Shown here: piece by piece, positions 17,733 to 26,347 of the stretch
Position numbering within the stretch: position 1 is the stretch's first letter
Layout of the letters: each line of letters starts with the position of its first letter
Source of the DNA: Mesorhizobium sp. L-2-11
GTDB taxonomy: Bacteria; Pseudomonadota; Alphaproteobacteria; Rhizobiales; Rhizobiaceae
Assembly (NCBI RefSeq): GCF_016756595.1
Contig: NZ_AP023257.1
Span: 4,232,001-4,296,000 of the forward strand
Direction: 5' to 3'
DNA length: 64,000 nt
Program-made: the position numbers and the translations under genes
The notes under the pieces: model-generated
What the model was told of the DNA's origin: nothing
Seen by the model: only the letters and a program-made list of their open reading frames with translations
Database searches by the model: none

Positions 17733-20657
17733 ATGGCTCATCGTTCCGTTCTGACTGATCGCCAACGCGCTACCCTCTTCGACCTGCCGACCGACGAAGT
17801 CTCACTTTTGCGGCACTACACTTTGGCCGACGACGATCTGGTCCATATTCGGGAACGGCGGCGTCCCGAGAACAGACTGGGATTTGCGCTTCAGCTTTGC
17901 GCGCTGAGATATCCCGGGCGGACGCTTTATCAGGGCGAGGTCATTCCTGACCAGGTTCTTGCGTTCATCGCCGCGCAGATCGGCGTGGCCGGCGACGCGC
18001 TGCTCAACTATGCCGTTCGCCGGCAAACGCGCCAGCAGCATATGGAGGCCTTGCGCGCTATCTACGGCTACAAGAATTTCGCAGGCCGCGGCGCACGGGA
18101 ACTGAAAGAGTCGCTTGACGCGCAGGCCGAAGATTCCCGCTCCAATGAAGATCTCGCACGGCGATTTGTCGATGGATGCCGCCAAACTCAAACCATCTTG
18201 CCGGCGATTTCGATGATTGAGCGACTCTGCGCCGACGCCCTTGTGGCAGCCGAACGCCGGATCGAGATGCGGATTACCGATCGCCTCGATCAGCCGATCC
18301 GCGATCGGCTCGATATGCTGCTGACAGAAATGACGGAGGGCAATGTCAGCCGCTTCGTCTGGCTGCGCAGAACCGAACCGGGTGACAACTCTGCCTTGGC
18401 GAACCGTCTGCTCGACCGCCTTGAATTTCTGGCAGGGCTAGGATTGAAGCCACAGGTTCTCGATGATGTTCCGCCACATCGGATCGCCCGTCTGCGACGG
18501 CAGGGCGAGAGATATTTCGCCGATGGCTTGCGCGATATCGGAACGGAGCGGCGCCTGGCTATTCTTGCCGTTTGCGTAGTGGAGTGGGCCGCGGCGATTG
18601 GCGATGCTGTTGTGGAGACGCATGACCGGATCGTCGGCAAGACCTGGCGAGAGGCCAAACGGCTTTGCGATGGACGCGTTGCTGATGCCAAAACGGCCGT
18701 AACCGACACCTTGCGCGCCTTCTCCGGTCTCGGCACGGCAATGCTCGAAGCACGAAACGACGGCATTTCGCTTGAAACGGCGATTGCCACATCGCCAGGC
18801 TGGCCGGAGCTGGAGAAACTGGTCGCTACGGCATCTCAATTGACCGACACCCTTGCCGCCGATCCACTGGCTCATGTCATCCAGGGCTTTCATCGCTTCC
18901 GCCGCTATGCGCCGCGCATGCTGCGCTGCCTGGAAATACAGGCGGCAAGCGTGGCCGAACCGCTCATGCGAGCAATCGCCCTGATCCGGGAAAAGCGCGA
19001 AACACCGTCGCAACCGACAACTTTTCTGCGTCCCACATCAAAATGGAACCGCCATCTCAAGGCGCAGGATGACGGCGACCATCGCTTGTGGGAAGTAGCG
19101 GTCCTCTTCCATTTACGCGACGCGTTCCGGTCCGGCGACGTATGGCTCGCCCATTCCCGCCGCTATGCCGATCTCAAACAAGCGCTGGTGCCGATGTCGG
19201 CTGCTCTGGCCACAACAAGGCTGGCGGTCCCGTTCGAACCCGGCTCATGGCTTGCCGATCGCAAGGCCAGAATGGCGGATGGACTGAAGCGGCTGGCCAG
19301 AGCCGCCCGGAGCGGCACCATTCCGCTCGGCAGCATCGAAGACGGTACCTTGCATCTTGAACGGCTGACTGCGGCAACACCGCAGGACGCCGACGAACTG
19401 ATCCTCGATCTTTACCGGCGCATGCCGGAAGTGCGGATCACCGACATTCTTCTGGATGTCGATGCGGCAACCGGATTTACGGAAGCCTTCACCCATCTAC
19501 GAACCGGTGCTCCCTGCCAGGACAAGATCGGCCTTCTGAACGTACTGCTGGCCGAAGGGCTCAATCTGGGCTTAAGAAAGATGGCGGAAGCGTCCAATAC
19601 CCACGACTACTGGCAATTGTCTCGCCTTTCGCGCTGGCATGTCGAAAGCGACGCCATCGACCAGGCGCTCGCCATGGTGGTCGCGGCTCAAGGCCGTCTG
19701 CCGATGGCCCAATTCTGGGGAATGGGAGCGACCGCTTCCAGTGACGGCCAGTTCTTCCCGACCGCGCGACAGGGCGAGGCGATGAATCTCATCAACGCCA
19801 AATATGGCAACGAACCAGGTGTAAAGGCATATACACACCTGTCCGATCAGTTCGCCCCTTTCGCGACCCAGCTCATTCCGGCGACCGTCAGCGAGGCGCC
19901 TTATATTCTTGACGGTCTCCTCATGAATGAAGCCGGCCAGCGTGTCCGTGAACAATACGCCGATACCGGCGGCTTCACCGACCATGTCTTCGCCACCGCC
20001 TCGATCCTGGGTTACCGGTTCATTCCGCATATCCGGGATTTGCCGTCGAAGCGTCTTTACGTGTTCAATCCTGCCGGCACACCTAGCGAGTTGCGCGGCC
20101 TCGTCGGCGGCAAGATCAGAGAGGACCTCATCGTCTCGAACTGGTCCGACATTTTGCGTAGTGCTGCGACCATGGTCGCCGGCATCATGGCGCCCAGTCA
20201 GCTGCTGCGCAAATTCGCTTCCTATCCGCGCCAACACGATCTTGCGCTCGCCCTTCGCGAGGTCGGCCGCATTGAGCGCACGCTGTTCATCATTGAATGG
20301 ATCCTCGATGTCGACATGCAGCGTCGTGCGCGCATCGGTCTCAATAAAGGCGAGGCACATCACGCGCTCAAGAACGCCCTGCGGATAGGCCGGCAAGGCG
20401 AGATTCGTGACCGGACCACGGAAGGCCAGCACTATCGCATAGCGGGTCTCAATCTGCTTGCCGCCATCATCATCTACTGGAACACGGTTCATCTCGGGCG
20501 AGCCGTCCTGCAGCGCAGAAATACGGGGCTCGACGTGCCGCCGGAACTGCTTGCCCATATCTCGCCGCTCGGCTGGGCGCATATCCTGCTCACCGGCGAG
20601 TACCGATGGCCCAAGCCCACCAAGCGAGTTGAGGCCATCCTTCGCGCTGCTCCATGA
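17733..20657 (+). CDS. tnpA: Tn3-family transposase
   Basis: DDE transposase of 974 residues, full length for Tn3 TnpA. It starts with the N-terminal DUF4158-type domain (RSVLTDRQRATLFDLP) and contains the conserved C-terminal Tn3 domain, with WGMGATASSDGQFFPT (first Asp of the catalytic site), THLSDQFAPF, and NKGEAHHALKNALRIGRQGEIRD near the end holding the Glu region. No frameshift is seen, so the enzyme is probably active. It lies next to tnpR and a res-like region. Confidence 0.96.
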   Translation: MAHRSVLTDRQRATLFDLPTDEVSLLRHYTLADDDLVHIRERRRPENRLGFALQLCALRYPGRTLYQGEVIPDQVLAFIAAQIGVAGDALLNYAVRRQTRQQHMEALRAIYGYKNFAGRGARELKESLDAQAEDSRSNEDLARRFVDGCRQTQTILPAISMIERLCADALVAAERRIEMRITDRLDQPIRDRLDMLLTEMTEGNVSRFVWLRRTEPGDNSALANRLLDRLEFLAGLGLKPQVLDDVPPHRIARLRRQGERYFADGLRDIGTERRLAILAVCVVEWAAAIGDAVVETHDRIVGKTWREAKRLCDGRVADAKTAVTDTLRAFSGLGTAMLEARNDGISLETAIATSPGWPELEKLVATASQLTDTLAADPLAHVIQGFHRFRRYAPRMLRCLEIQAASVAEPLMRAIALIREKRETPSQPTTFLRPTSKWNRHLKAQDDGDHRLWEVAVLFHLRDAFRSGDVWLAHSRRYADLKQALVPMSAALATTRLAVPFEPGSWLADRKARMADGLKRLARAARSGTIPLGSIEDGTLHLERLTAATPQDADELILDLYRRMPEVRITDILLDVDAATGFTEAFTHLRTGAPCQDKIGLLNVLLAEGLNLGLRKMAEASNTHDYWQLSRLSRWHVESDAIDQALAMVVAAQGRLPMAQFWGMGATASSDGQFFPTARQGEAMNLINAKYGNEPGVKAYTHLSDQFAPFATQLIPATVSEAPYILDGLLMNEAGQRVREQYADTGGFTDHVFATASILGYRFIPHIRDLPSKRLYVFNPAGTPSELRGLVGGKIREDLIVSNWSDILRSAATMVAGIMAPSQLLRKFASYPRQHDLALALREVGRIERTLFIIEWILDVDMQRRARIGLNKGEAHHALKNALRIGRQGEIRDRTTEGQHYRIAGLNLLAAIIIYWNTVHLGRAVLQRRNTGLDVPPELLAHISPLGWAHILLTGEYRWPKPTKRVEAILRAAP

Positions 20658-20819
20658 CAAAAACGGCCCGGCGCGAAAATCAATGTGGCGGAGTATCTTC
20701 GCCCACCGCGCGACCGAGAGTCGCGCCCTCTATCGTTTTTTGTGCGCAACTGGAGATTGCCCACTATCTTTGGGCCCGGGCGCGATTATGATGGCAGTCG
20801 ATGCGGTTACGAGGGGCCT

Positions 20820-21785
20820 ATGCATCGCACCGTCGCAAAGCTCGGCTTGACGCTGTTTCTCGTCGTAGCGACGTGGCCGGCTATTGCCGGCGAGGCGCAA
20901 TCGCCAGTCACCTTCGTGCGCTCGATCCTCAATGCCCCCGCCAGCGAGATGAGCTTCGCCCGCACCAAAATCGCGGTCGACAGGTTCGCCGATCCGTCGA
21001 TTAATGAAGCGGCCACGATTGCTGAACTCGACGGCATGGTGGCGATTGTCGGCAAGATGCTGTCCACCTTGCCGCCGGCCGAGGCGGCAACCGACATGGA
21101 AAAGATGAAGGCTCTGAGGGCGTTCATCTATGAGCCGGGACACTGGAACGATCAGAAACCGTTCCAGTACGATCTGGCCGATCCTTTCGGCCAGCAGTTC
21201 GGCGCGCAGATGCTGACGCGCTACCTTGCCACGAAAAAGGGCAATTGCGTTTCTATGCCGATGCTGTTCCTCGCCCTTGGCGAAAAGCTCGGCCTCGATC
21301 TCGCCCTCTCGACAGCGCCGCTCCATGTGTTCGTAAAGTTCACCGACCGAGCGACAGGCAAGACATGGAATCTTGAAACGACAAGCGGGGCCGGCTTCGC
21401 CCGCGACGAACACTATCGCAAGATTGCGCCAATGACAGACCAGGCGGTTGCCAATGGCGTCTATCTCAAGACACTGAATCGCCACGAAACACTTGCGCTG
21501 ATCGCGACCGGCGCTCTCGATGCTCTGCTGGCGGCAGGCCGCTATGACGAAGCCATCGCCGTTGCCGATGTGCTGATCGAAGCCAATCCGGCCGATGCCT
21601 ACTCGCTGACCAAGAAAGGCACGGCCTACTATCGGCTGCTCGAACGCGACTTCATTCGCAAATATCCGGCCGAGAAAGACATTCCGCCGGCAGAAATGCC
21701 GCGCGCCATTGAGCTTTCACGTGCCAATCAGGACGCCTTCGCCAAGGCAGAAGCGCTTGGCTGGCGCGAGCCGAAACTGAACTGA
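20820..21785 (+). CDS. Exported transglutaminase-like (SirB1-type) protein, transposon cargo
   Basis: A 321-residue protein with a signal peptide (cleavage near PAIAGEAQ). The central region has a transglutaminase-like Cys/His pair: KKGNCVSMPMLFLALGEKLGL followed by APLHVFVKF. The C-terminal part looks like TPR helices (ALDALLAAGRYDEAIAVADVLIEANPADAYSL). The family includes SirB1-like proteins of unknown activity. It starts 160 bp after tnpA inside the transposon and precedes the RHS fragment, so it is a passenger gene. Whether it modifies or releases the RHS toxin is speculation. Confidence 0.8.
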   Translation: MHRTVAKLGLTLFLVVATWPAIAGEAQSPVTFVRSILNAPASEMSFARTKIAVDRFADPSINEAATIAELDGMVAIVGKMLSTLPPAEAATDMEKMKALRAFIYEPGHWNDQKPFQYDLADPFGQQFGAQMLTRYLATKKGNCVSMPMLFLALGEKLGLDLALSTAPLHVFVKFTDRATGKTWNLETTSGAGFARDEHYRKIAPMTDQAVANGVYLKTLNRHETLALIATGALDALLAAGRYDEAIAVADVLIEANPADAYSLTKKGTAYYRLLERDFIRKYPAEKDIPPAEMPRAIELSRANQDAFAKAEALGWREPKLN

Positions 21786-21821
21786 ATACCGAATACCATT
21801 TGAAGAGGCAGGGGACTGAAA

Positions 21822-22082
21822 ATGGGAGTTGGAAGGATCGTTCAACGCTTGCTGGCGGTCATGCTGGCGATCTCGATGACGGTCGCCGGCACGGCCGGCG
21901 GTTACGCCGCTTCGGCATTCAGACCACACTTGTTGCCACTTTCCAGCGGGGCTCAGGCTACTCCGGTGCGTTTCATATCTCCCGACACGATGGACCCGAC
22001 AATGCCGGGGGTCGGAACAAACAGATACGCCTACGCCGAAAATGATCCTGTCAATAAAAGCGATCCAAATGGTCATATTTGA
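21822..22082 (+). CDS. Signal peptide fused to RHS core end (miniature RHS protein, N-terminal part)
   Basis: An 86-residue frame. The N-terminus ([21 protein letters not shown]) is a signal peptide. The rest ends with the hallmark of RHS-repeat-associated core domains ([20 protein letters not shown], then [11 protein letters not shown]). The long YD-repeat shell normally found between these parts is absent. A TGA at 22080-22082 stops the frame exactly where the variable toxin region begins. The same frame continues open for another 640 bp to the toxin-like domain, so this was probably one gene of about 300 codons. A good ribosome site (GGGGA) precedes the ATG. Confidence 0.75.
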   Translation: MGVGRIVQRLLAVMLAISMTVAGTAGGYAASAFRPHLLPLSSGAQATPVRFISPDTMDPTMPGVGTNRYAYAENDPVNKSDPNGHI

Positions 22083-22184
22083 GGGTGGGTCGCCGGTGCG
22101 ATAGTAGGCTACTTCGCTTCTACCACCGAAGCCAATACCCCCACCACGCCTGACGATATAGCGCAGACAAGTGAGACGGAAGCG

Positions 22185-22724
22185 TTGGCAAATATGGCGC
22201 TTGGCGCTGCGTCTGCTCCTACCGGCGGCGTCGCTTTGGGTATCGGCCAAGGCATGGCTAGAGCAAGCACCTTAAGGGGCCTAAGCTACGCTCAACGGAC
22301 ATTTAGCGAAACATTCAGCTCGTTCGGCAGAGCACAATATTCAAAATTGGCTGGAACGAAAATAAGTACGATTGATGACCTCGCCTCTGCGATAAAAAGT
22401 GGACAAGTAAAACCAAGCCAACTCTCGGTTGAAACCGGGAGAGTTAATGGAAAAGGGTATATTATGAACACCCGCACGGCGACTGCTTTGGAGCGCGCCA
22501 ATGTACCGCGGTCACAATGGAATATTGTAGATAAGACGAAGGACAAGTACGCAATGGATCGATTGAGAGCTCAGCTTGAAAGAAACAACATACCTCCTGG
22601 GCAGACCATTTCTGCGCCAAAGAGCGAGAGTTCAGGTGCATCTGCCGGAAGTGCGAGTGCGTCTAACGGGAATTCGGGTGGCGGACTTCTAGGCGCAATA
22701 GGTCGTGCAACCGGTCTCTGGTAA
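22185..22724 (+). CDS. C-terminal toxin-like domain of the RHS protein
   Basis: This continues the reading frame of the RHS fragment after its TGA codon. In-frame starts are TTG 22185 or ATG 22194, without a clear ribosome site. A glycine-rich linker leads to the segment KISTIDDLASAIKSGQVKPS, then GYIMNTRTATALERANVPRSQW. This pattern resembles C-terminal tips of RHS/CDI polymorphic toxins, perhaps with a ParB-like fold. The end is a low-complexity Ser/Gly tail. The toxic activity is not identifiable by eye. The gene directly downstream is a candidate immunity gene. Confidence 0.6.
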   Translation: MANMALGAASAPTGGVALGIGQGMARASTLRGLSYAQRTFSETFSSFGRAQYSKLAGTKISTIDDLASAIKSGQVKPSQLSVETGRVNGKGYIMNTRTATALERANVPRSQWNIVDKTKDKYAMDRLRAQLERNNIPPGQTISAPKSESSGASAGSASASNGNSGGGLLGAIGRATGLW

Positions 22725-22739
22725 GAGTAGGCAAGTCTC

Positions 22740-23087
22740 ATGAAAGAATTCCTGCAATTGCCTTATGACTCAAGTGGGTATGGGGACTTTGGCGTCTCCT
22801 ATGTCGGTACCGATGCGAGGGTGCATTTTAGGTATCGGGCCGGCGGAAAGGATCGCATTCCCGAATTGTATTTTGAGTTTTGCATACATATGTCGGTAAA
22901 TGGCATTCTAAATAGCCAGAAGCAGCTTCCGTACGATGTTGTTCTGGCAGAAAATTATAAAAATGAGGAATATGAAGGATTCTCTAGATTTTTATTTATG
23001 CTAAGCGGGAGCGATTTTCAGTTCGAAATTATCGCCAAGAATTGTACTTTTGCAGAATCCACGGAGAAAAGCACGCTTGTCGAATGA
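22740..23087 (+). CDS. Putative immunity protein for the RHS toxin domain
   Basis: A 115-residue acidic soluble protein beginning MKEFLQLPYDSSGYGDFG, starting 15 bases after the toxin-domain stop. It has no recognised domain. Base composition is clearly AT-richer than the surrounding chromosome, as is usual for immunity genes of polymorphic toxins. The immunity role is inferred from position, size and composition only. Confidence 0.6.
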   Translation: MKEFLQLPYDSSGYGDFGVSYVGTDARVHFRYRAGGKDRIPELYFEFCIHMSVNGILNSQKQLPYDVVLAENYKNEEYEGFSRFLFMLSGSDFQFEIIAKNCTFAESTEKSTLVE

Positions 23088-23184
23088 AGACACGGCAATC
23101 TCGAATCGTCGCCGTCTTCATGACAAGAACATTGCCACAGTGTTGATGAGAACGTAGGTCTGCCTCCTCCAGAATGGACCCTAT

Positions 23185-23244
23185 TATGGCAAGCTCGTCC
23201 TTGCCGCTTAGGGTGTCATTTCGCACTCAGCCGGAACCGACCCC
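23185..23244 (-). repeat. Right terminal inverted repeat of the Tn3-family transposon
   Basis: Its reverse complement begins GGGGTCGGTTCCGGCTGAGT and matches the left end. The inner part keeps the sequence that encodes the end of tnpR at the left end, so the similarity extends beyond the usual 38 bp. Confidence 0.92.
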
Positions 23245-23466
23245 GATGATGCCGCCGCGCGCGGCGTCAGCGGCCTGCGCGGACGCATTCAACCCGCACT
23301 TCTGGAAGCAATGCTTGGGCGACGCATCGCTTTCCTGACCGTCGCCTCGACCGTGGTGCATTCACGTGATCCAGAACTTTTGCATGCCATGAAGAACGCG
23401 CAAGCTTTCCTGAACGGGCTTGCGGGCGAGCAGTGGAGCCGGCTGATCGGCGGCCGCTTCACCTGA
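23245..23466 (+). pseudogene. C-terminal remnant of an unidentified gene next to the transposon
   Basis: An open frame of 73 codons begins immediately at the transposon edge and ends with a stop at 23466. It reads GVSGLRGRIQPALLEAMLG, then a helical LHAMKNAQAFLNGLAG and a terminal WSRLIGGRF. It has no start of its own. It is not the continuation of the cyclase cut on the left. I do not recognise the family. It converges on the nadE-like gene. Confidence 0.5.
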
Positions 23467-23498
23467 AGCGCTCGCCGCTGCAAGGTTGGAGTAGCCGT

Positions 23499-24506
23499 TC
23501 AGGTATCGATTTCCTCGACCTCATCGACGAGTTGCGGGCGCAGGTGCAGGTAGCGCGTCGCCTTGCGCTTGGCGGCGATGTCGGCCCAGACGCGTTCCAC
23601 CTGCGAGGCGTCCAGTCCCGCCGCCTGCCCCACCACTTCGGCCGCCACGCCGTTGTTGAGGCCGCAAAGGCAAAGATCCATGCGGTCATAGGGAAGCGAG
23701 AAGTAGAACTCCTCCTGCGTCTGCGCCAGCGAGTAGGTATCGGTGGTCGGCGGCCGGTTGCGGATTTCCTCTGGAACACCGAGATAGGCCGCCAGCGCAT
23801 AGACCTGGGTCTTGTAGAGATGGGCGATCGGCTTGACGTCCGCCGCGCCGTCACCGTTCTTGACGAAGAAGCCCTGATCGTATTCCAGCCGGTTGGGCGT
23901 TCCAAGAACGGCGAAGTTCAAACGGTCGGCATGAAAATATTCGATCTGCTTGCGGGTGCGCTGTTTCATGTTGGTGGCGGCGACGATGCCGAGATAGACC
24001 GGCAGCGGCATTCTCAGTTTGGTCTGGTTGCCCCTGGGGTCCTGCACCACCAGCGACGAAATGTTGTAGCCCTCATGCTCGAGGGCGTTCGCAATCACGA
24101 TCTTCGAGGCCCAGCCTTCGCCGTAGTCCGGGACCAATTCGCGGATGAAGGCGTCGCGGCGCTGATAACAGCCCATGGCACGCAGGGTCGGCCCGATATC
24201 CTCCACAATGGCCTCGACACCGAAAGTGCCGGCGACAAGCCGGCCGAGCCGCAGGCTTTCCGGATCGGAATCGTTTTCCGGCATGAACAGGCACAATACA
24301 TTCTGGGGCCCGACGGCTCGCGCCGCCAACGCGACCGAAACGCTGGAATCGATGCCGCCGGAAAGACCGAGCACGAGGCCGCGCTTGCGCATGCCGCGCA
24401 ACTGCTGGCGCAAGGCGGTCACGATCCTGTCCGTTTCGGCGGCAGAATCGATCGCCAGAGCCTGCGCCAGAATGGTCCGCGCGTCATCGCCGGGGCGAAC
24501 GCTCAT
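23499..24506 (-). CDS. nadE: NAD(+) synthase family protein (ammonia-dependent type)
   Basis: ATP-pyrophosphatase of 335 residues. The PP-loop is GLSGGIDSSVSVALA, followed by the family motifs NALEHEGYN, LGTPNRLEYDQGFFVKNGDGAAD (NAD synthase signature) and the RPPTTDTYSL loop. It lacks the N-terminal glutaminase domain of glutamine-dependent NadE. Its start overlaps the stop of the upstream ligase gene by 4 bp. Because it is last in an asnB-ACP-ligase operon, it may serve a specialised pathway rather than housekeeping NAD synthesis; this is an inference. Confidence 0.88.
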   Translation of the reverse strand: MSVRPGDDARTILAQALAIDSAAETDRIVTALRQQLRGMRKRGLVLGLSGGIDSSVSVALAARAVGPQNVLCLFMPENDSDPESLRLGRLVAGTFGVEAIVEDIGPTLRAMGCYQRRDAFIRELVPDYGEGWASKIVIANALEHEGYNISSLVVQDPRGNQTKLRMPLPVYLGIVAATNMKQRTRKQIEYFHADRLNFAVLGTPNRLEYDQGFFVKNGDGAADVKPIAHLYKTQVYALAAYLGVPEEIRNRPPTTDTYSLAQTQEEFYFSLPYDRMDLCLCGLNNGVAAEVVGQAAGLDASQVERVWADIAAKRKATRYLHLRPQLVDEVEEIDT

Positions 24507-26044
24507 TGCGCGGCCTCCATCATCTGCGACGCAAGCCGGCGGCTGACCTTGCCCGTATCCGTCTTTGGCAATTCCAGGCGGAATTCGATGATTTTGGGGA
24601 CCATGAAATCCTCGAGGTGACGGGCGCAGTGGCGCATGACATCTTTTTCGCTGAGCGTCGGGTCCGAGCGAATGACGAGCGCGCCGATCGCATGCCCGAG
24701 CAGCGGATCCGGCACGCCGACGACAACGGCCTCCGTGATGCCGGGATGGGCGTGAAGCACGGCTTCCACTTCCTTCGGCGCCACCTTCTCTCCGCGCGTC
24801 TTTATGATGTCGTCCTTGCGACCGACGAAATAGAGAAAGCCGTCCTCATCGGTCCTGAACAGGTCACCGGTGTAGAGGACCTTCTCCCAAGGGTTCGGGC
24901 CCGGTCGCAGCGCTCGTTCCGTCGCAGCTTCATTGCGCCAATAACCTTGCATGACATGCGGACCGCGAATGACCAGCTCACCCGCCACGCCCGGCGGCAC
25001 GCGTTGCCCGTTGTCGTCGACGACGAAGGCGTCGGTGTTCGGAATGGCTATGCCGACCGAACCCGGCCGCTGGTCGAGCTCCTCGGGCGGCAGATAGGTG
25101 CAGCGCTTGCATTCGGTCAGGCCATACATCGAATAGAGCCTGACGCCGGGGAAAAGGCAGCGCAGGCGTTCGATATGGGCCGGCGGCAAGGCCGCCGCGG
25201 TGTTGGAAATATAGCGGAGGCTGGGCAGGAAACCCGGCTCCAGGTCACGCATCTGCAGGATCATCGCAGCCATCGTCGGCACCAGCGGAAGACCGGTGAC
25301 GCCCTCCTCGCGAATGCGTTCGAAGACCGCCTGAGGAAAAGCGAAGGATTTCTCGAGCACCAGCGTGGCGCCGAGTCTGACGGCCATCAGCAATTGATAG
25401 AGGCCGTAGTCGAAGGCGAGAGGAAGGACATTCAGAATGATGTCGTCGGACGTGTTGCGCAGATAGGTGGTGATGGAGTCCGCCGCCGCGTCGCAATTGC
25501 GGTGCGTCATCATCACGCCCTTGGGCCGGCCCGTTGAGCCCGACGTGTAGATCAACATCGCCAGATCGACGTCGATGCCGCGGTGGTCTATCTCTCCGGC
25601 TTCGAGCGTCAGACAGTCGGCCAGGGACGTCGCCCCCACCGGGCATTGGCCATCGGCGCCGACGGTCGAAGCCACGAAGATGCCGGTGTTGCCGCCGCAG
25701 GCTTCGGCGACCACGGGCATCAGTTTTGCCTGCGTGAGAATAGCGGCAGCGTCGCAGTCGCCGATGATGTAGGCAAGCTTGTCGGCCTTGGTCGATGGGT
25801 TGACCGGACTGAAGGTCGCCCCTGCCTTGAGCACGGCGAAAATCGAAACCGCGGCCTCCCAGCAATTGTCCATGAAAACGACAACCCGATCATCGCGCCT
25901 GACGCCGTTCAGGAAAAGGGCAGCGGCAAGACGGCTCGAAAGATCATCCAGTTCGTCGTAGCTCAGCCTTTTATCTCTGGTGATCAATGCCGTCTTGGAA
26001 GGTTGGGCAGCGGCATTCGCGGCCAGAAAATGTTCGATCCGCAC
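24503..26044 (-). CDS. Acyl-AMP ligase / AMP-dependent synthetase
   Basis: ANL-superfamily adenylating enzyme of 513 residues. The P-loop-like motif YTSGSTGRPKGVMMTHRN is near residue 166, the SMYGLTE motif near 312, the hinge motif TGDLFRTDEDGFLYFVGRKDDIIKTRGEKV near 400, and the C-terminal catalytic Lys in DTGKVSRR. Length and context (ACP and amidotransferase alongside) recall exosortase-A-associated acyl ligases, but no exosortase is in the window. It probably activates a carboxylic acid and loads it on the ACP encoded just upstream. Confidence 0.88.
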   Translation of the reverse strand: MRIEHFLAANAAAQPSKTALITRDKRLSYDELDDLSSRLAAALFLNGVRRDDRVVVFMDNCWEAAVSIFAVLKAGATFSPVNPSTKADKLAYIIGDCDAAAILTQAKLMPVVAEACGGNTGIFVASTVGADGQCPVGATSLADCLTLEAGEIDHRGIDVDLAMLIYTSGSTGRPKGVMMTHRNCDAAADSITTYLRNTSDDIILNVLPLAFDYGLYQLLMAVRLGATLVLEKSFAFPQAVFERIREEGVTGLPLVPTMAAMILQMRDLEPGFLPSLRYISNTAAALPPAHIERLRCLFPGVRLYSMYGLTECKRCTYLPPEELDQRPGSVGIAIPNTDAFVVDDNGQRVPPGVAGELVIRGPHVMQGYWRNEAATERALRPGPNPWEKVLYTGDLFRTDEDGFLYFVGRKDDIIKTRGEKVAPKEVEAVLHAHPGITEAVVVGVPDPLLGHAIGALVIRSDPTLSEKDVMRHCARHLEDFMVPKIIEFRLELPKTDTGKVSRRLASQMMEAAQ

Positions 26045-26069
26045 AGACGCTCCTCCTCGCCGATCAGCC

Positions 26070-26327
26070 TTAGACTGTCGGCGCTTTCGCCTTGATGAAG
26101 GACGAAATACGGTCGACCGAATCCAGGTTGGCCGGCACGATGTCGGAATCGACCATCGCTATGCCGAAGGTATCCTCGATGAAGGCCACGAGTTCCACCA
26201 CGGCGGTCGAGTCGATGATGTCGTTGTCGATCAGCGAGGCGGTATCTGCAAGTTCGTACGACGTGTCGCCGAACAAGAAGTTGTCGACGATAAAGGCTCT
26301 GACCTTGTCCTTGATTGTAATCATCAT
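26070..26327 (-). CDS. Acyl carrier protein
   Basis: An 85-residue carrier protein with the phosphopantetheine attachment Ser40 in DNDIIDSTAVVEL (DS-T form of the DSL motif), followed by the typical FIEDTFGI helix. Two adjacent ATGs (26327, 26324) are preceded by AGGGAAGGAA. It lies between asnB and the acyl ligase, with short gaps, so it is the likely covalent carrier of the pathway intermediate. Confidence 0.9.
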   Translation of the reverse strand: MMITIKDKVRAFIVDNFLFGDTSYELADTASLIDNDIIDSTAVVELVAFIEDTFGIAMVDSDIVPANLDSVDRISSFIKAKAPTV

Positions 26328-26347
26328 TTTTTCCTTCCCTGCATTTC

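Larger units (their letters stand above)
16967..23244. mobile_element. Tn3-family transposon carrying transglutaminase-like, RHS toxin and putative immunity genes
   Basis: A 6,278-bp element bounded by inverted repeats that start GGGGTCGGTT, identical at 39 of the first 40 positions and similar for 60. It has divergent tnpR and tnpA with a res region between them, the classic Tn3 layout. The cargo right of tnpA (20.8-23.1 kb) has lower GC towards the right end. No 5-bp target duplication is present (AATAT left, GATGA right). Confidence 0.9.

Noticed and set aside
23433..24620. 395-codon plus-strand frame opposite the NAD synthase gene
   Set aside because: Antisense shadow with no start signal or domain; nadE motifs are unambiguous on the minus strand.
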